DNA of 64,000 bases from Gongronella butleri. Taxonomy: Eukaryota > Mucoromycota > Mucoromycetes > Mucorales > Cunninghamellaceae. This document shows positions 1 to 12,490 of this stretch, piece after piece. Below the pieces are notes generated by a model. It saw nothing but the letters and a program-made list of their open reading frames with translations, made no database searches and was not told where the DNA came from. Numbering within the stretch: the stretch's first letter is position 1; each line of letters starts with the position of its first letter. Location of the stretch: positions 124,001 through 188,000 of the forward strand of contig JAIWZP010000025.1 of the NCBI GenBank assembly GCA_025201375.1, given 5' to 3'. A program made the translations under genes and the position numbers.

Positions 1-92
1 TCGCATAGACGTGTTTGGCGACACGGCAATCGACAAGAGCAAGGGCTCACCTTTTTTTGTTCTATTTTTTTTTCCTTTTTGTGTGTGTTTAG

Positions 93-1589
93 CTTCCGTT
101 TGGCGCGCAATGGCAGGATATCAAGGATTTGTTCCGCCCTGCAGGCAGGATCATCCGCGCTGACGTTGCACAGGATTATGATGGTCGCAGCCGCGGCTTT
201 GGAACGGTTCTGTTTGCATCGCCAGATGACGCTGATAAAGCCATTGGTACGTGAAAGTGGGAAATTGAGGGAGAGGAAAAAAAAAAAAAGGAAAAAGAGA
301 GGATCTGATTGTCTCTTTCTTTTTTTTCTCTTTTTGTAGACATGTACGATGGGTACGAATACCAAGGCCGACGTCTGCGTGTGCATCATGACAAATTTGC
401 GATCAATGGGTCGCACATTCAGCAGCAGCGCCGGTTTATGCAGATCCAGCCCAAGTATACCACGCTTGAATTCAACCAGGTGCCCGACGCGGCTGTTTTG
501 GAGAGTCTGAAGCAGACGTATGGCAATTTGCCGGCGACGACGGGCGCCATGTTCCCCGGGTTCCCCTTGCCGCCTCCCCCCGCGTATCCGCCATTTGCCG
601 GCGCGCCGTCCGACATGGCGCAACACAAGCCCGAGGCATCCGTGTCCAGCTCGACGGCCAACACGAGCACGCACACGTCCACGGCGGGTTATTATGCGGC
701 GCCGGCACCCCCGCATTTGCCATCTTCGGCCCCATACGATTTCATGTCGCCGTATCCGGCCGGTATTTCTGGTTACTATGGGTCGCCGTCACAACAACAT
801 CAAGGCACGCCCCCACCACCACATCAGGTGCCTTCAGGCATACCCGTGTCCTTTGATCTGGACGGCCGTGGACCAGCTGTACCCAGCCAAGCCGATGTCG
901 GCGCTCAAGCACCGCCCTCATCGACATTCCCGCCTTTCCAACCACATCCCCATCATCCCCACCAGCAGCAACAACATCATCCGGAGGCCATGGGTGCGGC
1001 GGGCGCGACCAACACCGGGGCATCGCCATTTTTCCTGCCCCCGGGCACGTCGCCAGCGTCGCATTTGCCAGGCGGCCCCATGCACCACCCTCACCATCAT
1101 CATGCGCATCACCATCCGCACGCCCCGCCTCCACCTCCACATCCCTTTGGCCATTACCCGCCATCATGGATGATCCCGCCGCCACCACCCTCGACAGCAG
1201 CATCCACAGCCGCAGGCGCCGTCCCGCCCCCGCCACTCCCTCTGCAGCCTCAACAACACGCATCGACATCGCCACAACACCACGCGTCGGCCGCCGTCGT
1301 TGCTCCCGGTGCACCCCCCATGCAGGAAAAACATGAACCTGGCGCAACCACAGGCACCGTGCCCCCTTCTTCCGCATACATGCCGTACGACCTCTACCAG
1401 CACCATCCGGGGATGGCCGCCCTCGCCGACGGTATGCAGCGCATGGGCTTAGCCGACGCCTCAGCAGGTCTGACCGAGCGTGGCGACAACAAGGGCTTGG
1501 CCGGCCTGCCCCCCGCCGCGCATTTGCCCTCCTCGCAACAACATCCTCCCGCTCAAAGCGAGAACCCTATGTGGAATTTCCAGCTATAA
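93..1589 (+). CDS. Gbp2/Hrb1-like RRM RNA-binding protein, 3' part (5' end outside window)
   Basis: Two exons are visible: 93-246 and 340-1589. They join in phase to give an RNA-recognition motif starting LPFGAQWQDIKDLFR, continuing through the RNP1-like stretch SRGFGTVLF and ending GRRLRVHHDKF. The WQD(I/L)KD(L/M)F...RADV...G.SRGFGTV pattern is that of the Gbp2/Hrb1 SR-like mRNA-export proteins of yeast, which bind poly(A) RNA in nucleus and cytoplasm. The RRM is followed by about 370 residues of low complexity, rich in Pro, His, Gln and Ala, with a His run encoded near 1085-1120. The RRM's first strand should lie in an upstream exon. Bases 1-92 look like the tail of an intron (CTCAC branch-like site at 46-50, T tract, AG at 91-92), but its donor is not identifiable. 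The family call is by motif only; another RRM protein of the hnRNP class is possible. Confidence 0.8.
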
Positions 1590-2029
1590 GGATTTTTTTT
1601 TTCGTTACTCTCCTTCTCTTTTCTTTGATGTAGCTATTGGTTTAGGTTTTGTTTGTGCGTCTTTCTTCTTTTGTCATTGTGTCTCAACCTTTTTTTTCCC
1701 CTTTTTTCGTTAAATAACTCTTTTTATAATTATTTTATGTGTGATTCCTCTTGCTTGGTCGTAAAGAAATAAATAAATAATAAGTATTTTTCGTAGTTTA
1801 TTATACAGATATGATACAGTATCATAGACTGGGTCGTTGTCAGGTTCCGCCCAGCCATGAGTGACCTTTTCTCGTCTCAATCAACTGTCTTGCGCGCGCC
1901 CCATTCCTTTGGCAGAGCGGAAAAAAGGGACAATGGTGTGTGCTACAGTACGGTTCAGTACGTATCATAATGAATGAGCGTCACCCGTAGCTGCAGCAGC
2001 ACATGCATCATCATGCTGCTGATTAGGGA

Positions 2030-2335
2030 TGTATTTCAAACAAATTCAGCAAGCTCGCTCTACGTAAGCTGTTGTTTGAGCTTCTTCTTCTTCCATGTTT
2101 GAAAAAAAAACTGTTTGAGCTCGTTTGAAATCGGATTTTTCGAGCTTGATTGAAAAGCTTGAAATACGTATTATTTTTTTTGGACATGATCACTCATGCT
2201 GATGAACATCTGTGATCTGCTGATGAGCTGATCTCCCTGTGAAATTCCTCATACGTACGTAAAGGACAAATCAAGCTTCAACTCAAGCTTCAAGCCGAGC
2301 TTGATTGAAAAAGCTTGTCCGAAAGCTTGAAATAA
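2030..2335. repeat. AAGCTTGA-type repeat cluster
   Basis: The words GAGCTTGATTGAAAAAGCTTG, AAGCTTGAAAT, CAAGCTTCAA and TTTGAGCT recur on both strands, so the segment contains several direct and inverted copies of a CAAGCTT/AAGCTTG core. The 2270-2335 stretch can pair with itself. It lies between the first gene and repeat A and has no coding potential. Confidence 0.55.
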
Positions 2336-2621
2336 TGCAAAAAAGTCTCAAGAAAAAAATTGCTGATGCTGTGCTTTATTTACGCACTAAGAAGTATGAT
2401 ACTATACAGTAGCAGCGTGTGCTAGGAAAAGCAAGATGTCAGGCCTTCTGTGCGACCGAGTGAATGAATCATGTTCTTGGCTGTGATCTGCTGCGCCCTT
2501 GCATGAGTTCTACGTTATGATGATGATCCATGTCAAGATTGACAAATAAAATGCATGTGCAAAAATAAAAAAGTATGATAAAAAAAACTACAGTAAAAAA
2601 AATAAATATGGGTAAAAATTC

Positions 2622-3240
2622 CATGCAATCCACCACCACCTTAATTTGAAAGTGTCAAACCTTAAATTTTTTCAAAAAACCTTGGCCAAAGTAGGCAATT
2701 TTCTCGGTCGATTGCCGTTCATGCGTCACTCTTTGGACATGCATTTTTCTCCAGTTGCGGCGATCTGCCATTTGGTCTGCCAATAGCAAATTGTCGGAGT
2801 TACCTATTTGGGACGCACTGATCACTCGGACTTCGAAATTTCCCAACTTTGGCATTTCCTGAGATTGAAATACGGTATGTGACCCCTGAGTGACCCCTGA
2901 ATTTTTCAAAAATGGTCGTAGCGCTTTGGGGGTTTAAGCTTTTTTGTTGCAATTTTTGCGCTGAATGCGATGTGGCTATTTTTGAGCGGGGTCAACCATG
3001 CAGATGGACAGATGAATGCAAAATACTGTAGTACTGTACAAATTGAAAGATTTTGGCATTTTCGAGTCCAAAAAAAATCAGGCGGCGGACCCGTCTTGAT
3101 CACTGGGACAGGGTTTATGCCGTGACCCATTTTTCATTGGCGGGCAAGTGGACTGTAAAATTTTTTTCTGGAGGCACAGCAGCAGGCCGGCAAAGTCAGA
3201 AAAACACGCTCTTTGGTTTTAAAAGTGATGTGTGTACGCT
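2622..3240 (+). repeat. Dispersed repeat A, copy 1
   Basis: About 600 bp that match 29346-29945 in the same orientation, with small gaps, along the whole length. Shared landmarks include GAAAGTGTCAAACCTT, CCGTTCATGCGTCACTCTTT, GATCACTCGGA.TTCGAAATT and TTTTTCATTGGCGGGC. This copy carries a local doubling of TGACCCCTGA (about 2880-2900) and an extra TACTGTAGTACTGTAC at 3024-3039 that copy 2 lacks. No open frame is conserved between copies, so it is likely a non-coding mobile remnant of unknown class. Confidence 0.85.
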
Positions 3241-5832
3241 TTCTGTGCAGTGGAACGCGATGATTACGTACAGTAGTACTGTACTTCGCGAATCGCGATT
3301 TTACAACCATACTGTAGAACATGAAAGGATATCATACGTAGCGCATCCTTTCCCTCATTTGCTCTCTTGTACACACCCTTGCTAAGATGCCTCATTTGCT
3401 ATGTACTGTAGGTATGATCAGAGATTGCATTGACCAGGATCTGGGCACGTGCAAGCCTGAGAAAAAATAAAATGAGAAAAAAATCTCATTTGCTTGCGAT
3501 CACACAATGCCCCACTTGGCCATACACCGATATGCGTCTTTACGCGCCCATGTGCATTCATGCCACGGAACCATCGTCTCTGGATCATTTGCATATCCGA
3601 GGAACAGCTCAATCAGAGCGCGGCTCACATTCAATTCATGCCTCGGAACGCTTGTATGCTTGACAGCCACTCATTGAAGCATTTCTTTGCATCTTACAAC
3701 CTAAACCCTAGTTTTTACAAATTTTCTCTATAATACTGTAGCGTCCTTACGTATCATACTTTTTCTTAATAAACCGTATCAGGTTCTCAATCACTTTCCT
3801 GTTTCCCTTTTTTTTATCTTCTTTTTCTCTCAATATCTCAAGTACTGTAGCACGTCTCAATATATCAATTAGTACGCAGCATGTCCATTGAGCGTTGTTA
3901 CTGTATTATTACACGAGTACGTATCATAAAAATGGAAGGGTCAATTCGATCAAACACCACAACATTTCCGTGTGAAAACCCAAAATCATGAAAATCATCA
4001 TTGCGCTTTCTTGCACTTTCTCGGGCGCTACAGTAACATACTGGGTGATAGCTCACCGAATATTTTTCAAACGGATTCAGGAGGACACACCGCACACTTG
4101 CATCAAAGATCAAATCGCTTCGCCAAAAAATTTGCAACGTGCAAATTGCGACGCGCAGAATTGTCAACGAATTTACGATATGCGTACAATAAGATGTAAA
4201 AAAAAAATGAGGCATGCCTACAATGATGTTATCATATAGCAGCTTGTGAGCGAGTGGGCCCCCATTCAGGCGAAGCACACCACAGATCAGCTTTTACTAT
4301 ACTGTATACAGATCACCTCAAATGCAACGCGGAGGCAAGTCTTTTACAAGTCAAGTCGCTATTTTTTTTTTTTTTTTTTGAAAAAGGCCAGCATCTGCAA
4401 TGTGAGAGTGAAAAGCGTGCTTTTTTTTTGTATGATAGCCACAGTCGAGGAAGCACGCTGCTCGGCTGCTGATTGCAAGTAAAATGTGAAAAGAGCTTTT
4501 ACGACGCATGTCACCGCGCTGCATGGCATGAACATCCTATTTTTGACGCATTTTGCTTCCAGTAGGCAGTGTCTGGCGGATGAAAACGAAGCCTTTCCAG
4601 CTGATCATGCGCTCTGCATCCTGAAAATAACTGCCAAAGCACATGCGGGTACAAAAAAAAAAGTGGAGTTTGTTCAATTTTTGGCTCAAGCATGGTGTTG
4701 TGCCTAGGTCGGCACGTGCTGGCACGTTGCCAATGACCTGCCGCCATTTCCGCCGTTTAGTATCCATTCTTTCTGGGGCCCGCGATCAGAACAAAAAAAA
4801 AGGCCTCATCCGACAACAGTTCTCCCGATTTTCCTTGCCGTACTTGGTTCCACAGTGGATCGTTCTACAAAGAACAAACATGCCTGGCACAGTTCTTTGT
4901 GTATCAGCTAAGCTTATCCAGCAGCATAAGATGATCATCTGAATTCCACGCACCAGGGGGGGGCGCGAATGAAATTGTGCACCATGAGCACTTGGCCATT
5001 TTTCATGGCAAGCTGAGTCTCTCTCGATCTTTTTTTTTTTTTCATCTAATTTTTGGGATCTGTGGCGATACCTTTTTGCTACACAAAATCCCTTGGCATC
5101 GAACAGATTGCCGATTTTCCTGCGCAAAAAACTGGGTTGTCAAAAAAAGGGCCTTGATGACAAAAAAAAAGCTTCTGTACATTCTTTTGGCCATTGCTAT
5201 TTCTAGACATATTGTCTGGATTTGGCAAAACAGATCTGATCGGACGTTCGGGCGCTCGTTGATTTGTTTCATGCAGCCCAAAAATGCCTCAATTGCCATC
5301 GATCAAAAAAATTTTTTACTTTTGTTGTGGCAAGACACTAGCCTTGGAACCAACGTGGGATGAATGAAAGATGGCCAAAATTACTGGTATTGCATAGCTG
5401 GCACAAACGATGCTTTGGATTCAGCGTGCGAGCCCGATCACGAAAGAAAATAAGACGAAAAGATGGGTTGAAACCTGATGGACGAGAGAATGGTCCCATT
5501 GTTTCAGGCACAGCGTACTCGGAAGGAAGGCAAATGGAAATTCAACTGCACCAGCGTATAAAAAAAAGGCGCTCCAAAAAAGTCGTGCCCCCCTTTTTTT
5601 TCTTCTTTTTTTTCTCTTCTTCTCCACGTTATCGTTGATCTCCAAAACGATTTTATCCAAGCTGAAGAAATCCTACCGTCGATTCACATCTATGGCACAA
5701 CTCTCCATCTGCATCCAAGACACCAAGAAGCCACCATAACTTGACATCATTGTAAGAACAATTGCTTTTTTTTTTTTTCCATACCGGATGATGCTGATCG
5801 GATGCTTTTGCATAGCCTTTTCCGAATCCATC

Positions 5833-8800
5833 ATGTCTGCTCACACTCCCACGAACACCACCCACCCCAACACTACCCCTAACCTTCTCGGCGACACCAA
5901 GCATCGCTTCGCCACTGGTAAAAAAAAAAAAAATAGCAAAAAAAAAAAGCCAAGAATGCTCATTTTTGACTCTTATTCCATGATGATGGCAGAGGCCGAA
6001 ACCATTGATATGAAGGCCGATGTGTGCGAGATCAAGGTCGAGCACGCGGAGTGCCTGCCGTCGTGGTACGAGCGCACCAAAGAGCGAATTCATACGCTTT
6101 TCTTTGGCAAGCGCGCGTCTGCGGCCGGCATCACGGACCGCGAGCGTGAAGTTGTCCTTTGTCTCGAGAATTATGCACGCATGACGGGCCCCGCGCTCCT
6201 TGGGCTCCTCGACACGTGTATGATTGGCCTTTCGCAAGAAGAAGCCGCGTTGCGTCTCGAAAAGTACGGTCCCAATGAATTGTCGACGGCCAAGCTGACG
6301 CCCGTGTGGCGCCTCCTCTTCACCGCGTTGGTCCATCCCTTTAATCTGCTTCTGCTCCTGCTTGGCATTGTGTCCATTGCGGCTTCCGGAGATAGAGTCA
6401 CCTTTGGCTTTACTCTGGCCATGGTCATTCTGTCCTCATCGCTTGCTTTCTATCAAGGTAAAAAACAAAAAACAAAACAAAAAAAGCCGCAACGCAGAAG
6501 CATGCGCATCGCCCTCCTGACACGCGTTTTTTTTTCATTTTCTAAATTAGAATTTAGCTCTCAGCGCACGTTCAAGGCGATGCGCGACCTTGTTGAAGTC
6601 AAGGCTCGCGTGATTCGTCAAGTGTATGGTCAGCCGCACGAGATGGAGATCTCGCTCAAGGATGTTGTACCAGGTGACATTGTGCCATTGAAGGCTGGCG
6701 ACGTGTTTCCGGGCGATTGCTTTGTGTTGGACAGCAAGAACCTGTACGTTTCGCAATCGTCGCTGACCGGCGAGTTTTTGCCCGTCGAGAAGCACACCAA
6801 CACGATTTACCGCGGGTCGCGCGAGCATTACACGCCGTCGAACCCCGACGAGATCACGCTTGCGTCGGAGGACTGCGAGGATCTTGACAAAAAATCCATG
6901 ACGGCCGTGCCCACCTCGTTTTTCGACAACGCGTCGCTGTGCTTCATGTCGACGAGCGTCATCTCTGGCAGTGGCTGCGCACTCGTGCTAAAGACCGGCC
7001 AGGACACGTACATCAACATGATCTCCAAGTCGCTGCAGTCCGAAGAAATGAAGGGGGTCAATGCGTTCCAAAAAGGCATCCGCAAGGTCGCTTACTTGCT
7101 GCTCGGCTTTGGCGCCGTCATGGTCCCCATCGTCATCGTGCTCAATGGCCTCAGCACCCATAACTTTGTCGATGCCGCCTATTTTGGCATCACCGTCCTT
7201 GTCGGTCTCACCCCTGAAATGCTGCCCATGATCCTCAACACCAATCTCGCCTATGGCGCACGTGAAATGGCCAAGCACAAGACCATTGTGCGCCGACTCG
7301 ACGCCATTCAATCCATCGGCTCCATGGACGTCCTGTAAGCACATGAAAAAAAACTTGAAATGTCTAAAACATACAAACTGACGCGCATTTTTTCCATTTT
7401 CTCCATCAAAATAGGTGCAGCGACAAGACCGGCACGTTGACGAGCGACAATGTCAGTGTGCACAGCTACCTGGACGTACACGACTGCAGCACGGAGGAGG
7501 TGTTCAAATACGCGTTCCTCAATTCTTACTACGCGACGGGCCTCAAGAACGTGTTGGACGCGGCGATCGAGGCGCATGGCGCGTATCTGCTGCAGACCGA
7601 TTTCAAGAACTCGCCCTTCCGTCAGGTGGATGAATTGCCGTTTGATTTTGTGCGCCGCCGCATGTCTGTGATCCTTGAGGAAGTGTCGCAAGCCAACAAG
7701 TACATGCTCGTGTGCAAGGGCGCCGTCGAGGAGACCATGGCAGTGTGCAGCCACGTGCTCACTTTTGGCACGGGCGACGCGTCCAATGGCGCGATTCAAC
7801 GCGGTGAGGAACGCGTTCTATCGTCTGAGGAGCGCGATCGTATTTCTGCACTTTGCCTGTCGCTCAACGAACAAGGATTGCGCGTGCTTGCCGTTGCCAA
7901 GCGATCTGTTGCCATTGAAACCGAATACAGCGTTGACCGCGACGAGACGGGCCTGACGCTTGTCGGTTTCATCACGTTTTTGGATCCTCCCAAGCCGGAT
8001 TGCCGCGATGCCATGGACGATTTCCGCAAGTACCACGTGGCGGTCAAGGTGCTGACGGGCGACAACATGGCGGTGGCCAAGCAGGTGTGCTCGCAAGTCG
8101 GGATGGACGTCACGCACGTGATTTCAGGCGAAGAATTGGACAGATTGACCAGCGACGAGTTTGACGCCGCTGCCGAGCGCTGCACGGTCTTTGCCAAGCT
8201 GACGCCTGTTCAGAAATGCGCGCTCGTCAATGCATTGCAGCGCAAGGGCCACGGCGTCGGCTTTTTGGGCGACGGGATCAACGACGCGCTCGCTCTCGCT
8301 GCAAGCGATGTTGGCATTAGCGTCGACACCGCCACCCCGCTGGCCAAGGACGCCGCCGACCTCGTCCTCCTCGAGAAATCGCTCCAGGTGATCACCAAGG
8401 CCATTGTGCGCGGCCGCATGACCCACGCAAACACACTCAAATACATCAAAATGGCCGCTTCAAGCAATTTTGGCAATGTCTTCTCCATGTTGGTCGCATC
8501 GGCGTGGCTCCCGTTCCAGCCCATGCTCCCCAACCAGATCCTCGCGCAAAACTTCCTGTACGACGTGTCGCAAATCGCCATTCCTTGGGATTCCGTCGAC
8601 AAGGAGTTCCTCGAGCGTCCGCACGAAATGACCGCCGCAGGCATTGCCAAATTCATGGTCTTTTTGGGCCCGCTGTCCAGCGTCTTTGACATTTACACCT
8701 TTTTGATCCTCTGGTTCCACTTTGGCTACCGCGACCCAGACACCCAAGCCGCCTATTTCCAGACCGGCTGGTTCCTCGAGGGCTTCATGACCCAAACCAT

Positions 8801-9053
8801 CATTGTCCACATGATCCGCACGCAAAAGATCCCCTTTTTGCAACGCTGGCCATCGCTCCCCCTCGGCATCAGCACCCTCGCCGTCATTGGCGTCGGCATT
8901 GGCATCACCTACAGCGACCTTGGCCCCCAATTGGGCTTTGTCAAGATGCCCGCCGTGTACTTTGGCTTCCTCTTCACCGCCATTGCCGGTTACTTTGTCC
9001 TCACACAGGCAATGAAGCTCTTGTACATGCGCCTCTTCAAAGAATGGCTGTAA
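5833..9053 (+). CDS. P-type ATPase, P3B (MgtA/MgtB-like) Mg2+ transporter
   Basis: Exons 5833-5917, 5993-6457, 6551-7334 and 7415-9053 give 990 residues. The phosphorylation motif DKTGTLT is at about 448-454, formed across the last intron (CSDKTGTLT), the TGE actuator motif is in SLTGEFLPVEK, and the hinge motif GDGINDA is near 730. The membrane motif GLTPEMLPM in M4 and the last segment set (FLYDVSQIAIPWDSVD) are typical of MgtA-type pumps, which move Mg2+ inward across the membrane at the expense of ATP in bacteria. Length is near the bacterial family size plus an N-terminal extension. ATG 5833 is chosen because it starts the first exon frame; 5788 is an in-frame alternative. All three introns lie in conserved regions, so this is a resident nuclear gene, not bacterial contamination. 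Confidence 0.9.
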
Positions 9054-9399
9054 TCGTGTCCATTCTTTTTTTCTTTTTCGTTTTTTTTCTATGCTACAGT
9101 ATATGAACATGAAATAAATGTATGCCTTAGTCCCTTTTTTTCTTTTCAGACGCGCTTTCGTCGACTCTTTCCAAGGAGCCTGACACGACTTGATTCGCGC
9201 GACTCCTCGCGAGTTGACACAACTTTTTTTTTTTTTTTTTTTTTTCGCAAACGTTGCACAATTTCTTTCCACGGTAATCCAATGGCATGAATGCGGGTGT
9301 CACACGCTACTTTCTTTTTTTTTTTTTTAAAAAAAAAAAAAAATATGCGGGTTCTTTATTCGGGGTTTGAGCAATGCAATGATAAAAAAATGGCATTTT
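9054..9399. other. Convergent intergenic spacer
   Basis: 346 bp between the ends of the ATPase (+) and glycyl-tRNA synthetase (-) genes. It holds T and A runs, the ATPase poly(A) signal and, on the minus strand, a GAATAAAG near 9355 that could serve the synthetase transcript. No gene seen. Confidence 0.6.
9113..9118 (+). terminator. Poly(A) signal, ATPase gene
   Basis: AATAAA lies 60 bp after the ATPase stop codon, in the interval between two convergent genes. Confidence 0.5.
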
Positions 9400-11780
9400 C
9401 TATTCGTCCGAGGATTCCTTGAGGCGCTTGAGGATGTTTTCAAAGGTGTCGCGGATCTGCTCGGTGGAGTCGCGCTCGCGCAGGGTGACGGTGCCGTCCT
9501 CGACGGTCTGGAAGTCGATGGTGATGGCATAGGGAATACCGAGCTCGTCGTTGCGGGCATAGCGGCGGCCAATGGAGGCCTTGGAGTCGTCGGTGCGCGT
9601 GGAGATGCCGTTCTTGCGCAGGGCACGCGAGTATTTCTTGACAAAGGGAGCAAAGACCTCGTTGCCGGACAGAGGAAGCAAGCAGCACTTGAAGGGGGCA
9701 ACAACCGCGGGGAACGAAAGCACATTGCGCGCCTCATCGCCCTCACGCACCCACCAGCTGTGCTCCAAGAGCGAGTACAGAATGCGGCCAATACCAAACG
9801 AAGGCTCAATCACATTCGGCGTGTACTCGCGAATGTGCTCCGTGACCGTCACACGCGCCACCTTGACATCACTGGCTTCGACCTCAAACGTCTGACCATC
9901 CGCCTCCATCTTGGCCTTGCCATCCGCCTCAAGGTCCTTGGCAAGCTGCTCGTAGCATTGCTCCGTGTACGTCATCAACGCATCCTCCACAGCGCGCGCA
10001 CTCTTCTTGAACTTGGGACCAAACGTCTTCTTGTTGATCTCCACCTGCCATTGCTCAACAACACGCGGCGTCTCCAATTGCTCGCGCACAACAAGCTTCT
10101 CCTTGGTGCGCTGCGAATGCACCGTCAAATCGTAAGCAGAGCGGTCAGCACAGCCAACACACTCGATCCAGCCCTGTAAAAAAAATAAAAAAAAAAAAGA
10201 AAATAATGAGTCATCCGCGCTCCCCATCTCTTTCTTTTTTTTTTTCTGGCAACGCGTCGCGAAGTTTGCCTGCATAGGCCACATACATAGCTGGTCTTGA
10301 TCTCGGCATCCCAACAATCGCACGCATAATGCGCCATTTCATTGTCCATGTGCTGGCGGAAGCGGAGACGGTCCACCTTGATACCAATCTTGACCAAGAA
10401 CAAGTGGATGCGGCCAATAAAGTAGCCGAGCGTCTGGTTGTCGATGATTTTCTAGGTGGGGAAAACGAAAAAAACGCGTCAATTCGCCGTTTCGCCTTGC
10501 AAAAACCCCGTCAATTGCTACCTTTTCCACGGCCTCGCCAATGGTGATGTGGAGCGTTTCGGTCTTGCCCGACAGTTGGACGTCCTTGGGAAGGATCGTG
10601 ATCACCAAATCCTTGACATCGGCAAAGTGGGGGTGGTTCTTGTTCTCGGGATCAACAAAGTGCTCAATCTCGGCCATGGTGAATTCACTAAAAAGAACGA
10701 GCCAGGAGGAGGGTCAATGGGCGCCCGTGTTTTACAATTGCAATAACTGATCTTACCGGACGCGCAACAGACCGGAGCGAGGGCTGATTTCGTTACGGAA
10801 GGAGCGGCCAACCTGAGCAGAGGCAAAGGGCATCTTGTCATTGTTGAATTCCAAGAGACGCTTAAAGTTGAGGAATTGACCCTGGGCGGTCTCGGGGCGA
10901 AGGAAGCTGCCGGATCACAAAAAAAAAAAAAAAAAAAAAAAGTCAGTGGGCATGGTCAATCAAGGCAATTGACTCTTTTTTTTTTTTTTTTGTCCCGTTT
11001 ACCCCTTCAAGTGACCGGTGGGGCCAATGCTGCTGTCGAACATGAGGTTGAATTCCTGAGGCGTGGAGAGCTCGTTGCCGGATTCAGGCGAACGAATGTC
11101 AAACTTCTTCATGATGGCGGCCAATTCCTCGCCACCGTAATTGTCGATCTGCGCAAGGGTCTCCTCGTACTGCTTGCGGACCTCGGGATCCAGCTCGACA
11201 ATGGTGACGGTGCCCTTCTTCTTCTTCTTTTTGGCATCCTTCTCCTTGGGCACATCGGCAACAACCGCACCGCCCTCCTTGGCCGCGCGCGCCTGCGCAT
11301 CGCCAATCAGACGCGCCTCCAACACAGCCTCAACAACGTGGTCCGCGCGGAAAATCTCGCCATTCTTCATATCCTTGCACATCCAGTCCGAAAACTTGTC
11401 AACGTGGCCAGATGTCTTGAGCACCTCGTGCGTCGTCATGATCGTCGTGTCAAGCTCAAGCATCTCCTCCTCGAGAACGAAATGATTGCGCCACACGCTG
11501 ATGATGTTGTTCATCAGTGCAGAGCCCGTGGGGCCAAAGTCGTAAAAACCGGCAACACCTGCAAAAACAAACAAAAAAAAATTGAATCGTACCTTTGTTT
11601 CAAAAACGGCACCAATTGCCCGGTTTCGAGCACATACCACCGTAAATTTGAAAAGAGGGCGCATAAAAGAAGCGCTTGGTGATCAGTTGCTATGAAATAT
11701 AAAGAGATGAGCTTCAGCGTGGTCCCCCGATGCCAACAATATACCTCAAGAGCAGCTCGGTCAAAGGTGGGGACAGACAT
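9400..11780 (-). CDS. GRS1: Glycyl-tRNA synthetase (class II, eukaryotic dimeric type)
   Basis: Seven exons (transcript order 11745-11780, 11638-11689, 11003-11558, 10757-10906, 10522-10687, 10287-10451, 9400-10173) give 632 residues. The protein charges tRNA-Gly in cytosol and, in fungi, often mitochondria. Recognisable landmarks are the N-terminal [16 protein letters not shown], the class II motif 2 region [17 protein letters not shown], the insertion with [23 protein letters not shown], and motif 3 [10 protein letters not shown] followed by the anticodon-binding domain ([10 protein letters not shown]...). A Lys-rich run ([10 protein letters not shown]) sits in the catalytic-core insertion. 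There is no WHEP domain and no obvious mitochondrial leader at the chosen start. All splice junctions restore conserved sequence, so the exon model is well supported. Confidence 0.95.
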
Positions 11781-12183
11781 GGTTTAAAAAAAAAAAAGGT
11801 AAAAAAAGAGAGAGAAAGAAAGAAAAAGGAGAAGAGAAAAAAGAAAAAGCCACAGGCCAGCCAATTGAAGTGATGCAACGGGTTCCTGCCAAAACCGGCT
11901 TCCCAAATCTGGTCACTCTGTGTCATCGATCCGTTTTTTTCGCCACTGCGCCAGCCATTCCCCTTGCCCCCTTATTTTTTCCATGGACCAATGGCCTCTT
12001 GATCTCCTTTTACCTACTCTGTGGGTCACACCAAAACGTCTTTTTTTCGTGTCAATGGCGAGACTTTTGGTCAATTGTCGTCCAAATGACTCATTTTGTG
12101 ATCGATGCGTTCTTGGATTGTATTTTTTTGCATGGCCTCAGCCTTTTTGACAGGATGACAATGCGTTTTCTATGCTTGTCAGC

Positions 12184-12490
12184 GCAAAAGAGTATGCAGT
12201 CATGCGACATTTGATGAGCAAAATAGACAATTTCAAGATTTTTTCTTTTTTTTTTCAAACCATTTTGTAGTCTGCTAATCTACTCGCCAACAAACAAAAA
12301 GCTGCCACCGAACTTATGCTTCTGCCATCATCTGAGCGCAAAAAGTGCGCGCAGTCGTGCGATATGTACCGAGCAAATTCGACAAAATGCAAGTTTTGGC
12401 GCATTATTTATGTAGATCGATCTACAATTTAGTAATCTATTCCTGATAAAATTTGTATTGATCGAGCTTATGCCTCCACCATCATCTGCT
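12184..12490 (+). repeat. Degenerate tandem duplication, about 153-bp unit
   Basis: Unit 1 begins GCAAAAGAGTATGCAGTCATG at 12184 and unit 2 begins GCAAAAAGTGCGCGCAGTCGTG at about 12337. Both continue with GAGCAAA.T.GACAA.AT.CAAG, TAGT..TCTAAT-like sequence and end at CTTATGC.TC..CCATCATCTG. The units are strongly diverged, so the duplication is old. Confidence 0.55.

Larger units (their letters stand above)
1590..5832. other. Gene-free repeat-bearing interval
   Basis: About 4.2 kb with no exon I can support. It holds an AAGCTT-rich repeat cluster (about 2030-2335), one copy of dispersed repeat A (about 2622-3240), and many copies of the short words TACTGTA/TACAGTA and GTATCATAC/GTATGATAC. 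The stretch 4200-5780 is AT-rich single-copy-looking sequence with several A or T runs. The last few hundred bases should contain the promoter of the ATPase gene. Confidence 0.6.

Noticed and set aside
1..92. Coding sequence directly upstream of the first visible RRM exon
   Set aside because: The bases resemble an intron end (T tract, TTTAG), and no reading gives the expected RNP2 strand before LPFGAQW. The exon must lie further upstream.
3898..4278. Small minus-strand gene of about 126 codons
   Set aside because: Low-complexity AT-rich frame without splice partners, family motif or plausible codon pattern.
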